Position numbers and translations under genes: made by a program. Below, piece by piece: positions 43,701 through 64,000 of a stretch of 64,000 nt of DNA. Below the pieces are notes generated by a model. That model worked only from the letters and a program-made list of their open reading frames with translations. It had not been told where the DNA came from and ran no database searches. Position 1 is the stretch's first letter. Each line of letters starts with the position of its first letter. The stretch spans positions 18,481,110 to 18,545,109 of the forward strand of contig NC_134030.1 of assembly GCF_964204645.1 (NCBI RefSeq), given 5' to 3'. Origin of the DNA: Tubulanus polymorphus. Its lineage: Eukaryota; Nemertea; Palaeonemertea; Tubulaniformes; Tubulanidae.

Positions 43701-45319
43701 CAACCCACTTAAACCATCGCCGTACCGATGTTTTCTATGTGTACGTTCGGGCTTTCTTTTCCCCTCCACCAACTGAGTGCCATTCCAGGCATCGTTTAAT
43801 GAGTTTAAGGTCCGCCCCCTTCAATTGGGTAACCGCCGTACTACTGTGGCAATAGAGGATTCCACGTATGGCAGGCGAGGGTCCACCAGGTGTCACTAGT
43901 GGTTACTCGTTTACCGCGCTTCAATTTCTTCTACATTTCAATTAGATTCAATTAGAGTCAACTTTTCTCATTAGTGAAATCAATTTCCAGTAAAACTATA
44001 CCATACATTTATTGGTTACATCATTCTTATATCTATTTGATGACTTGTTCGACAAAATTTACATTTGGGAGCCTAAAAATCCTCATTTTCACTACGTATA
44101 ACTCATTACGCCAATTGGTGTGTGCCGGTAGGCTACATATTTTGAAAATTTGCACGGTTTTACAAAACTTCTTTCTTGGATCATTGAATTTTTTTATTGA
44201 TGAAATCCTCCTCCTCCCGCCGCCCCCTCCCCCCCCCCCCCGATTTGTTCGAATTGACTCACGCGACCAGGATGTTGGTCTGTTATCGATTTTATCCATT
44301 TTGACGAACGCCTTCGATACGGTATCGCCGGTGTTCAGAACTATCACGTTTTCAGGTATTCCGTAACCTTAAACGAAATGAAATTGCACGTCACCGTTAG
44401 CTGTTTTATTCGTGAGAATCTCGATTTGGAAACCGCTCAGAAGAGTCAACTTGGTTCTCACCCATTTTGAAATTAAAGATGTCGCCATATTCTTCGGCTA
44501 GCTTTGTGAAATGGAGCCACGGTGGACGTCCCTCAATCTGGAAATCTATAAAAGGAACGCACTATGTTCATTTTTAAACGCCCTAAGCTTATTTCGGGTC
44601 CGAGCCAATGTAACAACATACAAAATAAAGAGCTCTGAGCGTTCAGTCGGGCTCTGTAGCCAAAATGAATTACATATTATCGTCTATACTCATTTTATTT
44701 GGTTCTATAAATAAAGAATAATAAGATTATTTTGGCTCAATAAACAACCTAACGACTTAAGACCAGAATAAGCACATTTTGGTCTATAGCAAATCTCACA
44801 ACTTAACACCGATATAAGCTAATTTAGTTTCTATAACCAATTTAACAACTTTAGACCAGTCTTAATCTAAATTTGTTTCTATAACGAATCAAACTATCTA
44901 AGATCGGTCCAGGCTTATTTTAATTCTTATAGATTTAACTACTTAAGACCAGTTTAGGGTCATGTCTTTCATGAGGTGTAGTCATCCTTATAGTTTTTTA
45001 AATCGGATAGAATTCAAAATAGCTTGCATAGGCCTACTTAAATATATCAAATATCACAACATCGGTTAAAGACCCAAAGCGAGCGTATTAGCTGTTATCG
45101 CCGGTGTTGTCTATCGCGGAACAACGGAATCGCAGAATTTTTCAAAAACAGGGAATTCATTAATGAGGTGTCAGTGATGAATAGATGCTTACCTAACGTG
45201 TTGCCGATAAACGGGTAGCCTTTCGGTCCAGGCGGCAGATTGTAGCGTTTACGATTTTTGGCGTAGATACAAACTACGACCAGTAAACCAACAATTAGCG
45301 TTAACGTTACGGGGTCCAT
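37704..45319 (-). CDS. Microsomal cytochrome P450 (CYP2-clan-like)
   Basis: Heme-thiolate monooxygenase anchored in the ER; substrate unknown. Ten exons: 45193-45319, 44462-44545, 44263-44367, 43452-43548, 42951-43103, 42036-42253, 40412-40537, 39519-39623, 38816-38944, 37704-38062. Phases agree, giving 500 aa, the usual length. Residues 1-22 are the membrane anchor, followed by the Pro-rich hinge LPPGPKGYPFIGN. The I-helix is AGVDTSTHT (from about 304). The K-helix ExxR is ETLR (360-363). The PERF motif is FKPERF. The heme loop is FSAGRRSCVGE with the ligand Cys near 441, and all key residues are present. Exon 2 has two nearby acceptors; only the upstream one (DFQIEGRPPW) keeps the frame, since the other gives an immediate stop. 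The hinge and heme loop suggest the CYP2 clan (inference). Introns carry two hairpin MITEs, minisatellites and a TIR element. Confidence 0.95.
38500..38810. repeat. Degenerate about 40-nt TTTGACTCTGGATCCAGTTC repeats
   Basis: Seven or so diverged units around GTGGGTTTAATTTGACT and CCAGTTCCACAGTTG, beside the donor of P450 exon 38816-38944. A sister family makes the 39-nt array at 58190-58590. Confidence 0.75.
38991..39167. mobile_element. Hairpin MITE, copy 1
   Basis: Ends TAGCAAATAAAAACC and GGTTTTTATTTGCTA. The arms pair further (ACAGTAGATTTGTAGAAAAAG with CTTTTTCTACAAATCTACTG). TA at both outer ends could be a Tc1/mariner-type target duplication. In the P450 intron between 38945 and 39518. 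Confidence 0.75.
39305..39507. mobile_element. Hairpin MITE, copy 2
   Basis: Same family as the copy at 38991: starts ACAAATAAAAACCCACAGTT and ends AACTGTGGGTTTTTATTTGT. Arm TTAGAGTTTCGAGGCTTTAA pairs with TTAAAGCCTCGAAACTCTAA. Ends about 12 nt from the donor of the P450 exon 39519-39623. Confidence 0.8.
40690..41060. repeat. 33-nt minisatellite
   Basis: About 11 copies of CTGTACCCTGTAACCCAGCT + GACAATCAGCTGC in a P450 intron. Diverged units recur at 41310-41360 and 43180-43260. Upstream (40130-40390) are degenerate GACCAGTCTAAGCTCATTTT units. Confidence 0.9.
42465..42882. mobile_element. Inverted-repeat element in P450 intron
   Basis: Left end GATAATAGGGGTTCATACCA and AAGGTCGAAGGGTC are matched by the right end GACCCTTCGACCTTGGGTAT and GAACCCCTATTATC. 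A third arm-like copy lies at 42785-42820. Non-coding, AT-rich interior; MITE-like. Confidence 0.6.
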
Positions 45320-45483
45320 TATTGAAAAGAGCAAATACGGAACGCAGCGCGAGCTTAGGGGCGTCAATGATTAAACACTAACTTATATGTATCATGGTTT
45401 ACGAAAATAAATCATTATTATAACTGAACTAATTCAATCCGGCTTAAAACACAAATTTATTGCTAAATGTAATTTCCATGTAT

Positions 45484-45741
<258 letters not shown>

Positions 45742-45749
45742 AGTCATAA

Positions 45750-48700
45750 TATCATATTACGAACGAATTAATGCTAATATTTTTCTAAAGTGTCCGGAAT
45801 TTTTTCATGAACACGAATCAGTGTTTAACTCCACTGCCGAATATTTTTTTTTTTTTTAGGTCAGCTAAGCTCCAGAGGACATTCGGGCAATTACAATTAT
45901 AAATGAAATGAGAGTGACATTTGACGGTGATCAAAAATTAATAAATGCACGTAAACTGATAATTACACTTAAGGATGATAACATTAATAGCAATGAATTG
46001 TAACAATAAAAGTAATAATAATAATAAATAATAGTAAATGATAATAATAATGATAATGATGATTATCATCATCAATTTGAGATTCTTTGGTTCCTAGAAA
46101 TGAATTTTGCAACAAGACAGATTACTGTCGAGTTTAAATCATAGTTATAAATGGAATTTCCAAAAAGTAGGAATTCGCATTTATTCAACATATTTAATCT
46201 ATTGAAATACGGAAGTAGTTGTAGGGAATCAAGCGGGGAATCCACTGCCGAATGCAAAGGTATTACGATAATCTGCAGTTTGGGCCCACCCCTTCAGAAG
46301 ATCGACTATTCCCAAGTATGACGAATTTATTTGTTGATAACCTTCGCAGAAATTACACTCAGACGGAACTTTTTTGTCCCATTTACGATCAGGGTTTATT
46401 GAACCAAATTCTTATAGGAACAATATAGTAACTTTCTGGTTAATGGGCTGCGAATACATTTATAATGTTGATGATATACGAGCATGACACACCAGACAAC
46501 CTTTTGCTGGATGGATTTTTCGCGATGATGAATAATCTTTGCGAAACAACCGCCATTTTTAACTAGAGAAATCCTCAATATGACGTATGGACATCTACGT
46601 CATCGAGGAAATACCTCACCGAAGCGATGAAAACGTATCCCGAACCGAGAAAACCGTCGAATAGGCGAAACTAGACACAAATCTAAAAAAGATTTTCTTT
46701 ATTGAAATTCGTTCATTAATTAACTAATATTAATAATCAATAATAATAATAATCATAATCATAATTGACAACTGATTGCACATGCAGATAATATCAACGG
46801 TTATTTACAACCAGCTAATTAACCAATTAATAATGATAATAATGGCAATTAATCAACTTAATTAATAATATTATTTTCTATCGACATATCACTATCACAA
46901 ATAATCTTATCAATCATAATCTATATTTTCATTATCAAATATGATTTGCATAAACGCAGTGCACATACAATTCACATACATTGTTTTAATCTCGTATGCA
47001 AAATATCTTTTATTTACAAACCGAATTCAGGTCGGGAAACGAATTTCTCAACCTCGCTAAAAGCTGTTGTAGGGCTATAGACGTTCTTTTTATAAAATTT
47101 GATATTCTAGTCCAACATTGATTCATTAATTCTTTGCCGCAGTTGAAATGAGTTCATTATTGTCAATGACTTCAACACTACAGTAAAAATAAGTTCATTT
47201 TCAAACTATTCTAGAATAGCAATTAATACCTACAAACCCTTAGGTCGTAGTTATTTCAATTACTTTAAACTCTACAGTCAAAATAGTTGATTCTTAATTT
47301 ACATGTATTCCTACTCTATACAGAGTTTGCTTCAGGTTGTTTCAAAGGTTCGGACCCCTGCCTTCCCATTGACCTTAACCCAACCCTCATTTTGTCCGAG
47401 ACCGAGATTGAAAACCTGGAAACTTCACAACCGTTCTCTCAAGAAGAGATTGCATTTTCCCGGTGTATTTCATCAAAACTATCTAACACCGAGGGTGGCC
47501 CCACTGGTACCAATTGACTATGCTGCTCTTTCCCGAATGCCTTCAGGATCTCCGCCTTCCGATTTTTCTAGATGCGCCCCTATTGCAGGTAGTTTATTTT
47601 CAATAAATCAAGGCAAGTTCATTTCCATTTTCTTTCACTTTTCAGTCAAAAGTAGTTCATTTTCAACGTATTAAACTCTACAGTCAATAATCGTTCATTT
47701 CTAATTACTCAAACTATACACTCAAAATTGATTCATTTTTCATCGGTACTTTAACAGAGGTGGATCTCTTGAGTCTGATTTAGGGAGGGGTGCACTCCAC
47801 AAATTAGGCATATCGTATAACTAAAAGGGCACTACAAAAAAAGCTCATCGGAAAAGTTTAACTCTTTTTCGAAATACTTCGAAAATAAATCCTTTAGGCC
47901 AACTAAAGGAACCCTTTCACTCATTTGTTCTTTGTGTGGGGCATTTTGGTCCACTCTGGGTCACCACAGATCAGTCAGATCAGACCCTTGGCTATAAAGA
48001 GTTGTAATGGAAAAAATTTCGGATTTTTCAAGGGAGCTTTGTCTGCATCACTTTCATATCCCGATTACATTAGTCTCTACCTGAATCGGTACTGTTTATC
48101 TTGGTAAACCAGTGACCCGGTGGTTTGTAGGCAATCTTCATCCTTTACATTACCTAAACTCAGCTTCTAAACCGGCAACCCCTTAATTGGGTAAAATTCT
48201 GGTCCCAACTGTATTCAAAATTGAAGATTTTCTATTTAGAAGTTTTAAAGGAATCGAGTTGTAGGGATCCAGAAAGGCTACAAGTCATATTCAAACAAGC
48301 AAGCATATGGCTCCTGAAGTATTTTGGCAATAACTTTGTACCTGGGTCCTTAACCCTTTCAATGCATCTACACCGCAGTGCGGTGTATGAATCGGTGATG
48401 GATTTTGCTAGTACACCGCACTGCGGTGTATTGGTGTAATTATCAATTAGTTTTTAGCTATATTGAAAGATGGCAGCACCTGTCAAAATGAAATATTAGT
48501 AATTAACGATACACCGTGCCGCGGTGTAGACGCACTATAGTAGTACGCCAGTTATTCAACACACTAGGGTGGAATTTTTTAAAATTTTCAAATTATCTCC
48601 AGCGCTATAGGGTATTGATTAGTCAGCAATGAAAGGGTTCAGTATGTATTTGGTTCCATTCGAATTTGAATTTCAAAATCTGCAATCAAGTCGATATTAC

Positions 48701-49330
48701 TCCTCATAAGTCCTACTTCTTTCCAATGATTCAGACAGCTGAATCAAACTCGATTTCGATTCTTTAAAACGGGACCAAAAAAAAAAATTCTAACAAAAAA
48801 AATAATCTACGCGATTTTTACACATCTATTCATGATTTTATTAATTACCACGAATAAATTCATAGGGGATAAAATTTACACAAAAGAAAATAAAAAATTT
48901 AACAATATTTTCAGTTCTAGCATAAGACATTACATACATGATTGTACCCATTCATTATTGATTCTCATCGTGTAGAGGCGGGGTTGGTTTAACATTATGT
49001 ACATAGGAAGAGTCATATTTTGTCCCAGCCCCCTCCCTCGCGGATGCTTACGCACTTCGATTTTATGACAAAATATCATATCATATCACCACTAATCGAA
49101 AACTACGAAACTACATTTTTTCTTCATGCATCTAAGATAATTTTGTCGTCGAAAAGAAATAAATACAGCACAGTATCGATTACTGTCGGACGCTCTCCCG
49201 TTAAGACAGCACAAATAGCACATGATCTTACAAATTACTAATCAAACACGCGTGATGTTGGCCGGAGATGTTTCAACTACAGTGTTCGGTAAAAAACAAC
49301 ATCGCTTTTTGATGACAAGCTCCACCAACA
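45750..49330. other. Gap between P450 and TANC genes
   Basis: No convincing gene. Dispersed CTACAGTCAAAATAGTTCAT units occur at 47140-47310 and 47620-47745, as also at 41690-41905. Stretches open around 47290-47670 and 47925-48107 show no recognisable domain. A MITE occupies 48354-48637. Confidence 0.5.
48354..48637. mobile_element. TTAA-flanked palindromic MITE, copy 1
   Basis: Begins TTAA|CCCTTTCAATGC and ends GCAATGAAAGGG|TTCA (expected TTAA). Contains 9-bp-arm palindromes TACACCGCAGTGCGGTGTA at 48369-48387 and TACACCGCACTGCGGTGTA at 48412-48430. TTAA target sites and CCCTTT ends suggest a piggyBac-type family (inference). Confidence 0.75.
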
Positions 49331-49634
49331 ATGACTGATGTCGCTTTTGGACTGGTTACGTTGGTAGCTGTTCATACGATAATAGACTGGTTCCTGTAGC
49401 AATTATTGATGCATTCGACTACGTCTCCTCCATACATCGGACTGGTTCCATTGAAAGCATTTGGCTCATTGGACTGGTGCCCGTAGCAATTCATGCATTG
49501 GACTAGTCCCCATTGTTTTCGATGCACTACCCACGTCGGACCAGTTCCCATCCATCGGACTAACAGTTCAGACACAACAATGTGTTGCGTTAGACTGGTT
49601 GCCAAAGCGATCGGCACGTTGGACTGGTTCGCGT

Positions 49635-61922
<12,288 letters not shown>

Positions 61923-64000
61923 CTGAAACGATAACGAAGAAAATTGAAACCATTAATTCTTCTCGTCGTGGTTCACGGAATGATTTTAAGAATGCTGCCC
62001 CGTTGCACTCCTGTGACTTAAATCTTCAGACATTTCTGAAATCGTTAGAATTGGAATGAGCTTAGACTGGTCTTAACCCTTTCAGTGCTGGCTAATTAAT
62101 ACCATATAGTGCTGGAGATAATTTGAAAATTCTAAAAAATTCCACCCTAGTGTGTTGAATAACGGGAATACCACTATAGTGCGTCTACACCGCAGCGCGG
62201 TGTATCGTTAGTTACTAATATTTCACTATGTTTGACAGGTGCTGCCATCTTTCAAGAGAGATAATTAGTAATTACTAATTAAATCAATACACCACAGTGC
62301 GGTGTACTAGCAAAACCCATCACTGATTCGTACACCGCACTGCAGTGTAGATACACTGAAAGGGTTAAGGTGTAGAACCAAAATGAGCTTAGCCTGGTCT
62401 TAAGTTGTTTGATTCGTTATAGAACCAAAATGTTCTAAGACTGGTCCTGAACTGTTAGATCGGTTCCGGTACCAAAATGATACCTTGACTGGTCATTAGT
62501 TGTCAGATTGGTTAGCGAATCAAAATGAGCTTATACTAGTTGTGTGATTGATTATAGAACCAATTAGAAATGAGTTGGTCTAAGTGCAGCTCGGTTCTAT
62601 AGTCGAGACACATTGTAATATTCAAGAGAATTCAAGACTTAAGTCACAACTACTCAACCCAAAACTCATTAATTTGAGAGTTAACAAATCTTAACTTTAA
62701 CTCTTTAAGTTAACTCTTAACTCACAATTATAGAACTTGGGAGATGCGATTCCACAGAATATTATTAAGTTATAGATCTATAGTACACAGTCTAGTAGAG
62801 AGTTTTATAGGCTAGTTTAACTATAACTTGATAAGCCACGAATAAGTTAACCCTAAGGTTCAAGTTAACTCTAGTCTATGAAACTACCCCTTCCTGGTTA
62901 TAGACTTCATTAGATATGAACTATGCATATTTTGGTCAATATCAACACCACAAACTGTGAATGTTAGGACAAATTTTCTACAGTCATTCCATTGGTAACG
63001 TTGTGATAAAAACATCATGACAAAAATAGAAAATTCAAATATAATTTATATGAACATAAAATCATCTTAACGGAAAAAAACTGGATAAAATATGACCTTG
63101 AAACGGTGACCTTCATGCAGGAAGATGGACAGGAAGAGAATTAGAGAGAAGTGACAACCAGAATTAGAAAACAAATTAGTATCCATTATTATCATTTGTT
63201 TTTGATTTGAAAAAAAAAGAAAAGAATAGATCGGAAATAGGGAAAGTTTGGGCTAAACACCCGAACTAAGAGAATCTCGTGTTCGGGCGGGACGGAGCAA
63301 AAGTGTTTGAAGACATGTTCAACGACCACCATCAAGTGCTGCCACCTATATCTAAGACACAGACACGCATGCACAATCAGCCGCGTGCCCTGCGTGTCTT
63401 CCTGATGTTTACTAATTGTTAAAAAAAAACTACATTTCAGATAAAGAAAAAAAAGTAATTGAATTCATAAATGGCCGCCAGGCTACCAGTTCACTTCAAA
63501 GTACACGTTGAAAAGAGTAGTTTTAAAAAGAAATTCAGGATGGCCAATTTCATTTAGATCGATTTCCTCCTGACTATTCCCTGGCATCTACGTTGTTTTC
63601 CCTGATTTGATTAGCTTAAGATCCGATAAATTAACTCAGTCGAATACAATAAGACATAAACGAAAACTGTGACCGTAGAGTCAAAATTTGATCTGGATTT
63701 GGGGAACTGGTTTCTGTTCTCGTTCTGAACTTATTCTGAATCACGAGTGAAATAACTTGACCTTTCTTTCCTCTGCACAATAACGCACAATAAGCGAACT
63801 GGTGCTGTTTTTGCCATTTTTTGTCATCCGATATTAAAATTAAAACAATCTAGTCGAAAAAACCTTTGAAATTATCGATTCGAAACATTGTTAATTAGCT
63901 CTTAATTAGACGAACAGTTATTAGAATCATATAATTGATGTTAATCGGAATTAATTTTCGATTTAGTCAAAAACCTACGCGTAATGTGAGCTGGGAGATC
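61923..64000. other. Upstream TANC intron; no exon recognised
   Basis: Contains the TTAA MITE at 62077-62364, degenerate GACTGGTCTTAAGTTGT units (62370-62600), and AT-rich DNA. A short minus-strand open stretch at 63192-63374 shows no domain. Confidence 0.5.
62077..62364. mobile_element. TTAA-flanked palindromic MITE, copy 2
   Basis: Perfect TTAA on both sides (62073-62076 and 62365-62368), ends CCCTTTCAGTG and CACTGAAAGGG, 288 bp. Same interior as the copy at 48354 but in the opposite orientation, including ACACCGCAGCGCGGTGTA- and TACACCGCACTGCAGTGTA-type palindromes. Confidence 0.85.

Noticed and set aside
47287-47674. Overlapping open frames with Pro/Thr-rich translation
   Set aside because: No recognisable domain, bounded by dispersed CTACAGTCAAAA repeats; could be an old pseudogene but I cannot support it.

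Overview
This is a eukaryotic window from an invertebrate metazoan. It is AT-rich, the genes are split into short phase-consistent exons with GT-AG introns, and minisatellites and small palindromic transposons are very dense. The gene set (F-type-lectin-like/mucin/PAN secreted protein, CUB receptor, WAP protein, TANC scaffold, divergent glutamate receptor) fits a marine lophotrochozoan such as a mollusc, annelid or brachiopod. That placement is inference; nothing here identifies the species.

Layout: 2999-6236 (-) is a divergent ionotropic glutamate receptor whose N-terminus was not found. 6830-13168 (+) is a single-pass receptor with two CUB domains, a PLAT-like domain, a transmembrane helix and a tyrosine-rich tail. 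15764-17706 (-) is a secreted F-lectin-like + Thr/Ser-mucin + PAN protein whose stop codon lies at the edge of a minisatellite. 20712-21439 (+) is a small PAN-like secreted protein without a visible ATG. 22995-30207 (-) is a complete 13-exon ATIC (purine synthesis). 33300-36512 (+) is an unrecognised 631-aa protein with a PHD-like Cys/His finger. 37704-45319 (-) is a complete 10-exon, 500-aa microsomal cytochrome P450. 49635-61922 (-) is the C-terminal part of a TANC-type ankyrin/TPR scaffold, and its largest intron carries an antisense four-exon WAP-domain gene (58074-59601, +).

I rebuilt each gene by joining exons whose splice phases agree. Summed coding lengths are whole codon numbers and, for ATIC and the P450, match the usual family length. 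The genes do not form a pathway; they are independent loci.

The most unusual structural signal is that three independent minisatellites are built from exon-intron boundaries: a 5' splice site in the glutamate receptor, and a 3' and a 5' splice site in ATIC. Each unit holds the last or first 19-25 nt of the exon plus the splice site, so decoy splice sites lie in line with the real one. A fourth minisatellite meets the coding end of the lectin/mucin gene and supplies its stop codon. Other material includes a TTAA-flanked MITE family carrying 19-bp palindromes, a hAT-like element nested in one copy, several hairpin MITEs, a tRNA-derived SINE and a LINE fragment. I found no CRISPR array, rRNA gene or convincing functional tRNA.
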